A DNA stretch of 64,000 nt from an uncultured Aquimarina sp. (GCA_947498705.1 CANMLW010000016.1:1-64000), one strand, 5' to 3'. Shown: positions 1 to 9,713, counted from the first letter of the stretch. A program made the numbers and translations. Notes: a model not told the origin generated them from the letters alone.

Positions 1-3000
1 AGATTTACGTCATTGTTTAGGTTATGATTCAAAGTTGCATCACTACAAATGGTATCTGTAGGAGGTGTTACTACAAAAGGTTCAGGATTAATAGTTACTA
101 CATAAATATAAGGGTCTCCTTGGCATCCATCGGCACTGGTAGGAATAATGGTATAGATTACAGTCTGCACTGTTCCAGAAATGTTGGTCAATGTATCTGT
201 AATACTAGTGGCAGTGCTTGTAGTAGTAGTTTCTCCAGTTACATTAGGATTTTCTGCAGCTGCCCAGCTAAATGTTACTCCTGTCAGGTCTACATCATCG
301 TTTAGGTTATGATTAAGCGTTGCATCACTACAAATGGTATCTGTAGGAGGTGTTACTACAAAAGGTTCTGGGTTAATAGTTACCACATAGGTATAGGAGT
401 CTCCCTGACATCCATCAGCACTAGTAGGAGTGATGGTATAGGTTACAGTTTGTACTGTTCCTGAAATGTTGGTTAATGTATCTGTAATACTAGAGGCAGT
501 ACTTGTAGCCGTAGTTTCTCCGGTTACATTAGGATTTTCTACTGCTACCCAGCTAAATGTTACTCCGGTAAGATTTACGTCATTGTTTAGGTTATGATTC
601 AGAGCTGCATCACTACAAATTGTATCTGTAGGAGGTGTTAACACAAAAGGTTCAGGGTTAATAGTTACTACATAAGTATAAGAGTCTCCTTCACACCCAT
701 CAGTACTAGTAGGAGTGATGGTATAAGTTACAGTTTGTACTGATCCTGAAATGTTGGTCAGTGTATCGGTAATACTACTAGCTGTACTTGTAGTGGTAGT
801 TTCACCAGTTACATTAGGGTTTTCTGCCGCCGACCAGCTAAAACTTACTCCAGTAAGATCTACATCATCGTTTAAATCATGGTTTAATGCTACATCACTA
901 CAAATAGTATCTGTAGGTGGTGTTACTACAAAAGGTTCAGGGTTAATGGTGACCACATAGGTATAGGAGTCTCCTACACATCCATTAGCACTAGTAGGAG
1001 TAATGGTATAGGTTATAGTTTGTATAGTTCCTGAAGCATTGGTTAATGTGTCAGTAATACTAGTAGCGGTACTTGTTGAGGTAGTTTCACCAGTTACATT
1101 AGGATTTTCTGCAGCTGCCCAGCTAAATGTTACTCCTGTCAGGTCTACATCATCGTTTAGGTTATGATTAAGCGTTGCATCACTACAAATGGTATCTGTA
1201 GGTGGTGTTACTACAAATGGTTCTGGGTTAATAGTTACTACATAGGTATAGGAATCTCCTTGACATCCATCAGCACTAGTAGGAGTGATGGTATAGATTA
1301 CAGTCTGCACTGTTCCCGAAATGTTGGTTAATGTATCTGTGACACTAGTGGCTGTACTAGTAACTGTAGTTTCTCCAGTTACATTAGGATTTTCTGCTGC
1401 CACCCAACTAAATGTTACTCCAGTAAGGTCTACATCATCGTTTAGGTTATGATTCAAAGTTGCATCACTACAAATGGTATCTATAGGTGGTGTTACTACA
1501 AATGGTTCTGGGTTAATCGTAACCACATAGGTATAGGAGTCTCCTTCACAACCATCAGCACTAGTAGGAGTGATGGTATATATTACAGTCTGCACGGTTC
1601 CTGAAATGTTGGTCAGTGTATCTGTGATACTAGAGGCTGTGCTGGTAGTTGTAGTTTCACCAGTTACATTAGGATTTTCTGCAGCTGCCCAGCTAAATGT
1701 TGCTCCTGTCAGGTCTACATCATCGTTTAGGTTATGATTAAGTGCTACGTCACTACAAATGGTGTCAGTTGGAGGTGTTATCACAAAGGGTTCGGGATTA
1801 ATGGTGACCACATAGGTATAGGAGTCACCTTCACATCCATCAGCACTGGTGGGAATGATGGTATAGGTTACCGTCTGTACAGTTCCTGAAGTATTGGTTA
1901 ATGTATCAGTAATACTGGTGTCCGTACTTGTTGCAGTGGTTTCTCCTGTTACGTCTGGATTTTCTACTGCCGACCAACTAAAGCTTACTCCGGTAAGATC
2001 TACATCGTTGTTTAGATCATGGCTAAGCGTTGCATCACTACAAATAGTATCTGTAGGAGATGTTACCACAAAGGGTTCTGGATTAATAGTTACCACATAG
2101 GTATAAGAATCTCCTTCACATCCATCAGCACTGGTAGGAATGATGGTATAGGTTATAGTTTGTACTGTTCCCGAGGTATTAGTTAATGTATCTGTGATGC
2201 TGGTCGCTGTACTTGTTGAGGTAGTTTCTCCTGTTACGTCTGGGTTTTCTGCTGCCGACCAGCTAAAGGTTCCTCCGGTAAGGTCTACATCATCATTTAG
2301 ATTATGGTTAAGTGTTGCATCGCTACAGATGGTATCTGTAGGTGGCGTGATAACAACTGGTTTTGGATTCACTGTTACCTCATAGGTATAAGTGTCTCCT
2401 TCACATCCATCGGCAGTTGTTGGAGTAATCGTATAGATGACAACCTGAGGTGTTCCTGAAGTATTGGTTAATGTATCAGTAATACTGGTGTCTGTGCTGG
2501 GAGTAGTAGTCTCTCCTGTTACATCAGGGTTTTCTGCTGCCGACCAACTAAAAGTAGTTCCGGGAATATTTATATCGGCAATTAAATCATGATTTAACGT
2601 TGTTCCAGTACAAATAACATCAGTAGGAGGAGTATTTACAAACGCTTTAGGACTTACTCTTACAGTGTAAGAATATACAAATGGACTTCCAACACAACCA
2701 CTAGCACTTACCGGAAGGACTGTATAAATTACATCCTGTACAACCCCCGAAGTATTGATTAATGTATCAGTAATATTTGAAGAGTTTGTAGTGGTTATTG
2801 TTTCTCCTGTAACATTAGGGTTGTCGATTGCCACCCATAAAAAAATTACACCAGTGAGGTTAACATCATTGCTTAAGTCATGGTTTAAAGCTTCATCACT
2901 ACAAATTTCTTCTATAGGAGGAATAGTTACAAAAGGCTCTGGGTTAATAAAAAGAGTAAGGTTATAAGCATCTCCTTCGCATCCATCAGCACTAGTAGGA

Positions 3001-4640
3001 GTAATGGTGTAGATAACCATTTGAGTGGTGTCTGATGTATTACTTAGTGTATCTGTAATATTAGAATCAGTACTCGTTGTAGTTGTCTCACCGGTAATAT
3101 TAGGATTGTCCGTTGCAAACCAACTAAAGGTTGTTCCAGGAAGGTTTACGTCTTCTGTAAGGTCATGATCCAAAGCTATATTACTACATGCAACATCAAA
3201 AGGAGGAGCAGCTACAAAAGGTTCTGGGTTAATGGTAACCACATAGGTATAAGAGTCTCCTTCACAACCATCGGCACTGGTAGGAGTGATGGTATAGGTT
3301 ACAGTTTGTATTGTTCCTGAAATATTCGTTAATGTATCAGTAATATTGGTATCTGTACTAGTGGTTATGGTTTCACCGGTCACATCAGGGTTATCAGCAG
3401 CTAACCAACTAAAAGTTACACCAGTTAAATTTACATCATTGTTAAGATCATGATTTAATGAGATATCACTACAAACTGTATCCGTAGGAAGAGAAGAAAC
3501 AGAAGGTTCTGGGTTAATAGTAACCACATAGGTATAGGAGTCTCCGTCACATCCATCAGCACTAGTAGGAGTGATAGTATAGGTTACAGTTTGTATTGTT
3601 CCCGAAGTATTGGTTAATGTATCAGTGATATCGATATCTGTACTTGTGATTATGGTTTCACCGGTCACATCTGGGTTATCTGCCGCCGACCAACTAAAAC
3701 TTACCCCTGTAAGATCTATATCATTGTTTAGGCTATGATTTAATGTTTCATCATTACAGATAGTATCAGATGGGAGTGTTGCCACAAAAGGTTCTGGGTT
3801 AACAGTAACTACATAAGTATAGGAATCTCCTTCGCATCCATCTACACTGGTAGGAGTAATGGTATAGGTTACAATTTGTACTGTTCCCGAAATATTGGTT
3901 AAAGTATCTGTGATACTATTATCGGTGCTTGTAGCCGTAGTTTCTCCTGTTACATTAGAGTTATCTGCTGCCGACCAGCTAAAAGTTCCAGATGCAAGGT
4001 CAATATCATTATTTAAGTCATGATTTAAAGAAACATCACTACAAATGGTATCTGTAGGAGATGTTACCACAGAAGGTTTAGGATTAACCGTTATTGTAAT
4101 GGTATAGATAGTGCCTATACAACCGGTTGTCGAATCAGAGGGTGTTATGGTATACACTACATCCTGAGGCGTTGTGGTAGTATTGATGAGGGTATCTGTG
4201 ATATTAGCAGCCGTATTAGAAGTGGTAGTTTCTCCAGTAACGTTAGGATTGTCAGCAGCTAACCAGCTAAAAGTGACCCCATCATTGTAGTTGTCAATAT
4301 CATTAATTAATTTTTCATTTAAAGATATTTCTGAACATGTGTTTTTTGTTTTATTAGTAGAACCTGTTACCGTTGGAATAGGCTGAACTGTTACTGTATA
4401 TGTATATACATCTTGTATTACTCCTCCTGAATCAAAACCGGTGATTGTGTAAATAATATTTTGAGCAGAAGTAACCCCATTAACCAATGTGTCTGTAATT
4501 TCAGAAGAAGTGTTGGTAGTAGTGGTTTCTCCAAATAATAAAGGATTATCTGCTGCAGACCAGCTAAAGGATACAATAGATGGATCAACATCATTCGTTA
4601 AATCGTGTGATAAAGTAACCCCTCCGCAAATCGTTTCAAT
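1..4640 (-). repeat. Tandem 285-bp repeat array coding PKD-like domains
   Basis: The core word gtttag/atttaa with the following 'tcatg/ttatg' recurs at 15, 300, 585, 870, 1155, 1440, 1725, 2010, 2295 and 2580, exactly 285 bp apart. It then recurs at 2871 (6-bp insertion), 3156, 3441, 3726, 4011, 4305 (+9) and 4596 (+6). That is 17 marks, in phase with the codons (95 residues). Units near the left edge are almost identical; units beyond 2600 are progressively more diverged. The array continues off the window. Confidence 0.95.
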
Positions 4641-7600
4641 GGGATTTACAGTAACAATTTCTGCTACCACTGGATCTGTTATACTTCCTGTTTTAGGTGT
4701 TCCCGTTGCGGTTACGGTGTTGGTAATATCTACCTGATCTGTAATGTCAGCTGATGTAACAATATATGCCAATGTCCATGTTGCTATTTGACCGGGAGCT
4801 AAGCTGTCTACATCATTATCCAGAGTATCATCGGTTCCTGTAGTACTTTGTAAAGAAGGAGTATTTATAACTCCATTTCCAGAGTGAACATCATTTATAG
4901 TTACCTCATCTATGGTTACATTTCCAGTATTGGTCACCACATACGTATAGATAATGATTTGCCCTTCTGATACATTACTGTCATCATCGGCTGTTTTTGT
5001 AACGGTCATAGAAGGAGTTGAGGTCATCGCAACAATGGTTGGGTCTTCTGTTGTTGTCGTAGAGTCATTGGGGTCATCAGAAATATCGGTAATACTTCCT
5101 CCAAAGTATTGTGCTCCTGCTGTAGCGGTGTTTATTACTTCGCCTGTATCTAAGTCATCTTGAGTGATAAAATGTGTTGCTGTAAATGTAGCTGTTTCTA
5201 GGGGAGCTAGATTATCTACTATCAAATCTAACCCATCATCGGTTCCTGTGGTACTATCTAAAATAAGAGTATCTGCATTTGGATCTACTAGATTGATATC
5301 TGTGAGTGTAACCGTTCCTGTGTTGGTAGCCACAAGAGTGTAAGTGATTGTTTCACCAACAGTATCAAAATCTCCATCCGCAGGAGGACTGGCAGCCTTA
5401 GTAACTTCAATTCTTCCTATTTGAGGAATAGTGACTACTGTGGCATCATCTAAAACTATAGTGGTAGGGTCGTCAGAAGTATCTGTGATTAAAGTACCTT
5501 CTACTACTTCTGTACCCGATACTGTAGCTATATTTGTTACATTTCCAGCGGTAAAATCTGCTGAAACAATGGTATGTTGGGCAGTAAACACAGCAGATGC
5601 TCCAACAGGTAAATTGGTGATAAATGCAGGACTGATACTTCCTAGATCCGCATTAGAATCTGTGATAGTAATATTATTTAAGCTTACATTACCTGTATTG
5701 TAAACAGTAAGTTCGTAGGTGATTATTTCACCTAATTGATTATATAAACCATCTCCATCGCCACCGGTTGATGGTTGTGCAATTTTTTCTAATATCAGAG
5801 CACCTATTTGCTCAATCGGTGTAATAGTAGGATCATGAGTCGAAGTTGTAGGATCGTCAGGATCATCAGAAATATCAGAAATCACAAAACCATTGGATAA
5901 TGTACCTTCGGCGGTGGCAGAGTTTATTACTTGTCCAGCTTCTATATCTTCTTGAGTAATGGTATGGGTTGCTGTAAAATTAGCAGAACCTCCTATGGCA
6001 AGATTAGAAACCGAAGCAGGTGACAAGCTTCCTGGATCGATTTTAGGATCAGAAATAGTAACAGAAGGTATGATTTGATCTCCAGTATTGGTTACAACAA
6101 AATCATAGGTAATTGTTTCATCAACTGTGTCATAGCTACCATCGGGTGCAGGCTGATCTGTTTTGGTTATAGCTAATTCATTATTTATGATAGTAACATC
6201 TTCTGTGGGGTCATCTGGCAAAAAGTTTCCTTCAACTTCTGTTTGTGTGTTACTAACCGTATTTGTAACTACTCCGGGTGTTGCAACTTCATTTACTATT
6301 GCCTCTATGGTAAGTGTATGAACCTCGCCACTAAACATATCTCCAATAGTCCAATTTGGAGCTGACCATGTTCCATAGCTGGGGGTTACCGTTCCAAAAG
6401 TGAGCTCTGGAGGTAAAAGGTCGTTGATAACCAGATTCGTAGCAGGATTTATTCCCAATTGCTCCACTTCTATAGTAAAAGTGACTGTATCTCCTTCAAT
6501 AGCAGTAGTATTATCTACCGTTTTTGTTAATACAATTTCGGGATCACAATTAAAAACGGGTAAAATAGCAGAATCATAAGTACAGGGCCCTCTGGTTACT
6601 TTAACAAAGAAGTCACCAGGTTGGGTTGGACTATAAATGCTTGTCGTTTCTCCCGAAATGATTACATCATTTCGATACCATTGATAAGCATCAAAATTAC
6701 CAGAAACTTCAAAGACATCAGACCCTGGCAAACATCCTCCTCCTGTAACATCAAGCTCTACCACAGGAACTGTATCAAAACCAGAATAATATCCCGCCAG
6801 CCCGGCATTACCGCTCGCGCCAAAAAATCCTACCGCTACAGGACCTGTTGACTGTACTTTAACATCACCTGTAAGGCCTAGTGCTGTAATTGTTTTCCAG
6901 TCAGAAGTACCTGTTACGGGTATAGAAGCTGGTAATGTTACTGTACCATTATCATCAGTGACGATAATATTTGCATCAGGCGTGCTTGTAGAAGCGGTAA
7001 TGGTAACTCCCCCTGTAAAATTTGATCCAGCAACATTTCTTATATCTGGAAGATTATCAAAAAAATCAGGTAATAAACAATTGGCAGGAGCAATAAAGTT
7101 TAATCCTCCCGTTTGTATTGCACTAGAACCAGCAATATTTTGATATGCATATACTTCCTTACTAGCCGTGACATACATATTTGCACCCATTGACCCTGAA
7201 GAATAATTGGTTCCCGGAATCATAAAGTAATCTCCATCATTAATAGTAGCTATAGGAGTAGCAGCACCATTTACAAAAATATCTGTACCATTTTGCGTAC
7301 CTATAATAATTGGTGTTTCATTCAAGTCTGTACCTCCCGCTCTTACAAATACATACTCTCTGCCTAATACGTTTTCTGGCACAGCCTGATCAATACCTGC
7401 ATCTCTACTATTCGAAGTTGGAGAAGGAGCTCCATTTAGATTACCATTCGAAATAACTATATTTTTATTCGATTGTATCGAAGCCCCCAACCAGCAGTCA
7501 ATATTTGCTGCTCCATTGTTTCTTGGGGCTTCTAATACATATGATTGACCAGCATTTAGTGTAATTGTTATATTATCTGCAGTTATACCCGCGGCACTAT

Positions 7601-8171
7601 TACCATTTCTAAAAGTACAATCTGAGTCATAACCAAAAATATTTACAGTTGTATTGTCTTGTGTTGCCATAATACCTACTACGGCATTCAACGTATTATG
7701 ACTATTCCCATAATTTGGTCGACCTCCCCATTTAAATGAGGTTCCAAATGCTTGCCTCCCCTTAGAAGTTAAGGAAGCTGCTTGAGCGTTTGATCTTCCT
7801 CGATAGTTTACATAAAACTCTTCACCTCCTGCAGATTCGAATCGTAATCCAGCATTACTAAGTACAATTCCGGTATTTGTTGTGCTAACAAGAGTTAAAC
7901 CATTGTTTCCATTCGCTAGATTGTAAGTTTGAGAACTTGTATTAGATAAGCCTGTGATGGTTGCAATTGCAGTAGGGTTTGTCCCGTTGTAAATTTGTAC
8001 ATCAAAGGCTGTTGTTTCTGGAGTTGAAAGATAAATTCTTTGTTCATTGATAGAACCTGTTCCTCCATTCCCCTGTTTTAGAGGAGGTAAATAATGTATA
8101 TTACTTAATTGTCCCCTAACATTAACACCACCTATAATTAATGCAATAATTAGAATATAAAGTTTAGCCAT
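1..8171 (-). CDS. Giant secreted repeat adhesin, C-terminus outside window
   Basis: One minus-strand reading frame runs from ATG at 8171 past the left window edge (at least 2723 residues); frame was checked near the start, at 5400 and at 245. It opens with a signal peptide (MAKLYILIIALIIGG, cleavage near Gly-Gln). Residues about 120-410 resemble the IgGFc-binding-type head of flavobacterial surface proteins (ATQDNTTV, SRDAGIDQAVPENVLGREY, NGTDIFVNG). About 480-510 is an Ig/PKD-like piece (FDAYQWYRND). About 543-1175 holds five DUF11-like domains, each starting near an (I/L)xxTK or LEK motif. From about 1178 on there are tandem 95-residue PKD-like domains with motifs ENPNVTGETT, YTI-P and TICSD. 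Family knowledge suggests a T9SS type B (gliding-motility-associated) C-terminal signal beyond the edge; that is inference. Likely a surface adhesin; its ligand is unknown. Confidence 0.88.
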   Translation of the reverse strand, partial: MAKLYILIIALIIGGVNVRGQLSNIHYLPPLKQGNGGTGSINEQRIYLSTPETTAFDVQIYNGTNPTAIATITGLSNTSSQTYNLANGNNGLTLVSTTNTGIVLSNAGLRFESAGGEEFYVNYRGRSNAQAASLTSKGRQAFGTSFKWGGRPNYGNSHNTLNAVVGIMATQDNTTVNIFGYDSDCTFRNGNSAAGITADNITITLNAGQSYVLEAPRNNGAANIDCWLGASIQSNKNIVISNGNLNGAPSPTSNSRDAGIDQAVPENVLGREYVFVRAGGTDLNETPIIIGTQNGTDIFVNGAATPIATINDGDYFMIPGTNYSSGSMGANMYVTASKEVYAYQNIAGSSAIQTGGLNFIAPANCLLPDFFDNLPDIRNVAGSNFTGGVTITASTSTPDANIIVTDDNGTVTLPASIPVTGTSDWKTITALGLTGDVKVQSTGPVAVGFFGASGNAGLAGYYSGFDTVPVVELDVTGGGCLPGSDVFEVSGNFDAYQWYRNDVIISGETTSIYSPTQPGDFFVKVTRGPCTYDSAILPVFNCDPEIVLTKTVDNTTAIEGDTVTFTIEVEQLGINPATNLVINDLLPPELTFGTVTPSYGTWSAPNWTIGDMFSGEVHTLTIEAIVNEVATPGVVTNTVSNTQTEVEGNFLPDDPTEDVTIINNELAITKTDQPAPDGSYDTVDETITYDFVVTNTGDQIIPSVTISDPKIDPGSLSPASVSNLAIGGSANFTATHTITQEDIEAGQVINSATAEGTLSNGFVISDISDDPDDPTTSTHDPTITPIEQIGALILEKIAQPSTGGDGDGLYNQLGEIITYELTVYNTGNVSLNNITITDSNADLGSISPAFITNLPVGASAVFTAQHTIVSADFTAGNVTNIATVSGTEVVEGTLITDTSDDPTTIVLDDATVVTIPQIGRIEVTKAASPPADGDFDTVGETITYTLVATNTGTVTLTDINLVDPNADTLILDSTTGTDDGLDLIVDNLAPLETATFTATHFITQDDLDTGEVINTATAGAQYFGGSITDISDDPNDSTTTTEDPTIVAMTSTPSMTVTKTADDDSNVSEGQIIIYTYVVTNTGNVTIDEVTINDVHSGNGVINTPSLQSTTGTDDTLDNDVDSLAPGQIATWTLAYIVTSADITDQVDITNTVTATGTPKTGSITDPVVAEIVTVNPIETICGGVTLSHDLTNDVDPSIVSFSWSAADNPLLFGETTTTNTSSEITDTLVNGVTSAQNIIYTITGFDSGGVIQDVYTYTVTVQPIPTVTGSTNKTKNTCSEISLNEKLINDIDNYNDGVTFSWLAADNPNVTGETTTSNTAANITDTLINTTTTPQDVVYTITPSDSTTGCIGTIYTITITVNPKPSVVTSPTDTICSDVSLNHDLNNDIDLASGTFSWSAADNSNVTGETTATSTDNSITDTLTNISGTVQIVTYTITPTSVDGCEGDSYTYVVTVNPEPFVATLPSDTICNDETLNHSLNNDIDLTGVSFSWSAADNPDVTGETIITSTDIDITDTLTNTSGTIQTVTYTITPTSADGCDGDSYTYVVTINPEPSVSSLPTDTVCSDISLNHDLNNDVNLTGVTFSWLAADNPDVTGETITTSTDTNITDTLTNISGTIQTVTYTITPTSADGCEGDSYTYVVTINPEPFVAAPPFDVACSNIALDHDLTEDVNLPGTTFSWFATDNPNITGETTTTSTDSNITDTLSNTSDTTQMVIYTITPTSADGCEGDAYNLTLFINPEPFVTIPPIEEICSDEALNHDLSNDVNLTGVIFLWVAIDNPNVTGETITTTNSSNITDTLINTSGVVQDVIYTVLPVSASGCVGSPFVYSYTVRVSPKAFVNTPPTDVICTGTTLNHDLIADINIPGTTFSWSAAENPDVTGETTTPSTDTSITDTLTNTSGTPQVVIYTITPTTADGCEGDTYTYEVTVNPKPVVITPPTDTICSDATLNHNLNDDVDLTGGTFSWSAAENPDVTGETTSTSTATSITDTLTNTSGTVQTITYTIIPTSADGCEGDSYTYVVTINPEPFVVTSPTDTICSDATLSHDLNNDVDLTGVSFSWSAVENPDVTGETTATSTDTSITDTLTNTSGTVQTVTYTIIPTSADGCEGDSYTYVVTINPEPFVITPPTDTICSDVALNHNLNDDVDLTGATFSWAAAENPNVTGETTTTSTASSITDTLTNISGTVQTVIYTITPTSADGCEGDSYTYVVTINPEPFVVTPPIDTICSDATLNHNLNDDVDLTGVTFSWVAAENPNVTGETTVTSTATSVTDTLTNISGTVQTVIYTITPTSADGCQGDSYTYVVTINPEPFVVTPPTDTICSDATLNHNLNDDVDLTGVTFSWAAAENPNVTGETTSTSTATSITDTLTNASGTIQTITYTITPTSANGCVGDSYTYVVTINPEPFVVTPPTDTICSDVALNHDLNDDVDLTGVSFSWSAAENPNVTGETTTTSTASSITDTLTNISGSVQTVTYTITPTSTDGCEGDSYTYVVTINPEPFVLTPPTDTICSDAALNHNLNNDVNLTGVTFSWVAVENPNVTGETTATSTASSITDTLTNISGTVQTVTYTITPTSADGCQGDSYTYVVTINPEPFVVTPPTDTICSDATLNHNLNDDVDLTGVTFSWAAAENPNVTGETTTTSTATSITDTLTNISGTVQTVIYTIIPTSADGCQGDPYIYVVTINPEPFVVTPPTDTICSDATLNHNLNNDVN

Positions 8172-8302
8172 ACGAAATAATTTCGATGTAAAATCAATGA
8201 TTAATATTCAATATTTGTTTAGGGGTTTTTTTGACGGGATGACCTGGGTATGTCGTTAAAAAGCAATTAATGTCTTTAAAACGTGTTGAAATCGATCTTA
8301 CT

Positions 8303-8310
8303 CAAATATA
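8303..8310 (-). promoter_or_regulatory. Candidate -7 box of the giant adhesin gene
   Basis: Read on the minus strand this is TATATTTG, an exact match to the Bacteroidota TAnnTTTG box. It sits about 130 nt upstream of the ATG. No TTG -33 element is seen at the usual distance, so the promoter may need an activator; the palindrome at 8334-8348 lies where one could bind. Confidence 0.45.
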
Positions 8311-8333
8311 GCTAAAAGACACAGCATTTCGTA

Positions 8334-8348
8334 TGTGGTATTACCACA
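8334..8348. promoter_or_regulatory. Palindrome TGTGGTA-T-TACCACA, candidate operator
   Basis: Perfect 7-bp inverted repeat with a 1-nt centre, 24 bp upstream of the candidate -7 box of the giant adhesin gene, in the -31 to -45 zone where class II activators bind. The regulator is unknown. Confidence 0.5.
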
Positions 8349-8650
8349 AATCATTGATTGTAAATGAGTAAGATGGTGTTTTGATTCGGTTTTTAGGAAC
8401 GTTTATAGCGATGATGTGTAAGGTTGTGATTGTTTTTGTTAATTTTTTTTGTAGGATATTTTGTTTTTGATTACCTGTAGTTTGGAACTCTTATTCTGTA
8501 TTAGATTTTCTAAAAGCACTGGTATGTTTTTTGTAGTTTTCTGTAAAAAGAACCTAGCTTTATTTATTGATTGATGATGAATTTTAGAAGGAAATAGGAG
8601 TGTTTATAGCATATCGTATAGTAAGAGAAGAATGTAAATAGTTGGATAAT

Positions 8651-8693
8651 AAAAAAAACACCTTCTTAAGTATATACTTAAAAAAAGTGTTTT
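8651..8693 (-). terminator. Intrinsic terminator of SnoaL-like lipoprotein gene
   Basis: On the minus strand, a long stem AACACTTTTTTTAAGTA pairs with TACTTAAGAAGGTGTT (wobbles and one or two mismatches) and is followed by a run of eight T. It lies directly downstream of the gene ending at 8726. Confidence 0.75.
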
Positions 8694-8725
8694 GTGATGA
8701 AGTTGTTTATTAGATAATTAATAGT

Positions 8726-9604
8726 TTAAAAAAAATCATTGTCATTTCTAGAGGTTTCAGGAATACTTTGTATTACGTCCCAATGTTCTACAGCTTTTCC
8801 CGAAGCATCTAAACGAAATATATCAATGATTCCTAATCCTTTGTTTTCTGGGTTTTTGTAGTGAGCAAAGGTGAGGACCAAATCACCTTGGGCAATGGTT
8901 TGTTTTATTTCAACATCTAATTTTCCAATACTATTCAAAAATCCTTTTAAGGCTTCGACTCCGTTAGGTACCATAGGGTTGTGTTGTGTATAAGTTTCTC
9001 CAAAAAGTTGAGGCATTATAGACTGGTTGCCATTACCTAATACTTCATTAATAATTCTAATCACGTTTTTCTTGTTTCTTGTAAAATCAGTAATTGGTAT
9101 TTTTGCATTGGGATCACCTTTACCATCTATCATGCTGTTTCCATTTGCTGTTTCTGATTTAGGAACTTCGATTTGTTGGGTACCCCAATGCTCAACAATT
9201 TTGTTATTTTCAACACGAAAAATATCACCGGTGATTATTGATGTTACATTACCAGTATTTGAAGTTAATTTTACTCGAGAATGTACAAATACTCGATCAT
9301 CTTCAGATACAATACGAGCAATATCTCTGGTTATGGTTGTGTTTTTTGAGATAAGGTCATTAATCGTATTTTGTAATCCTTTTTTTCCGCTTTCTGCATC
9401 GGGAACATGCTCGATATACCCTTCTTCATAAAAAGTGTCAATCATAGTTTTATCAAGCTTGTCGTGAACTTTTAAGAGTGCGTTGGTAACAAGCTCTTTG
9501 TTTTTTGTTTCGATAGATGATGTTGGGGTTTCATCGTCATTTACACATGACGCAAAAATTGTGGTAGTACATAAAAATAGTACAAGATTTTTTAGAGTTT
9601 TCAT
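8726..9604 (-). CDS. Lipoprotein with two SnoaL-like (NTF2-fold) domains
   Basis: 292 residues. The first 20 form an SPII signal with lipobox FASC, so the mature protein starts at Cys20. Two halves (about 35-150 and 170-285) each look like a SnoaL-like polyketide-cyclase/NTF2 domain: the first has YIEHVPDAESGKKGL and VEHWGTQQ, the second has YTQHNPMVPNGVEALKGF and VEHWDVIQ. The paired H-x-P and EHWD/EHWG motifs are typical of the predicted SnoaL-like aldol condensation-catalysing family. A tandem duplication within one lipoprotein is less usual than single-domain members. The substrate cannot be told. A perfect palindrome lies between it and the upstream Crp/Fnr gene, suggesting control by that regulator. 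Confidence 0.75.
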   Translation of the reverse strand: MKTLKNLVLFLCTTTIFASCVNDDETPTSSIETKNKELVTNALLKVHDKLDKTMIDTFYEEGYIEHVPDAESGKKGLQNTINDLISKNTTITRDIARIVSEDDRVFVHSRVKLTSNTGNVTSIITGDIFRVENNKIVEHWGTQQIEVPKSETANGNSMIDGKGDPNAKIPITDFTRNKKNVIRIINEVLGNGNQSIMPQLFGETYTQHNPMVPNGVEALKGFLNSIGKLDVEIKQTIAQGDLVLTFAHYKNPENKGLGIIDIFRLDASGKAVEHWDVIQSIPETSRNDNDFF

Positions 9605-9658
9605 TTTTCATTTATTTATTATTAGAATACAAAATTGCTTCTATCTAGTTTCAAAAAC

Positions 9659-9674
9659 ATTGAACTAGTTCAAT
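9659..9674. promoter_or_regulatory. Perfect 16-bp palindrome, Crp/Fnr-type operator candidate
   Basis: ATTGAACTAGTTCAAT equals its own reverse complement. It contains TTGA-N6-TCAA, the half-site geometry of Fnr-type regulators. It is 55 bp upstream of the SnoaL-like gene and 40 bp downstream of a Crp/Fnr gene. Confidence 0.6.
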
Positions 9675-9713
9675 AAATAAAAAAATATGATTGCTAGAAT
9701 GAATGAAGAAATC

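Larger units (their letters stand above)
8172..8725. other. 554-bp intergenic region
   Basis: No gene is visible here. It holds the promoter side of the giant adhesin (a TATATTTG box and a palindrome, listed separately), an AT-rich featureless stretch at about 8350-8645, and the terminator of the SnoaL-like lipoprotein gene at 8651-8693. Confidence 0.7.

Noticed and set aside
1..4640. CRISPR or satellite array
   Set aside because: The unit is 285 bp, in codon phase, with no spacers; it is a protein repeat.
24..7143. Several plus-strand frames of 60-90 codons
   Set aside because: They are antisense to the giant adhesin gene and recur with the 285-bp period; their products are low-complexity mirror images of the repeats.
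9027..9431. Plus-strand frame of 134 codons
   Set aside because: Fully antisense to the SnoaL-like lipoprotein gene, which has a clear lipobox and domain motifs.
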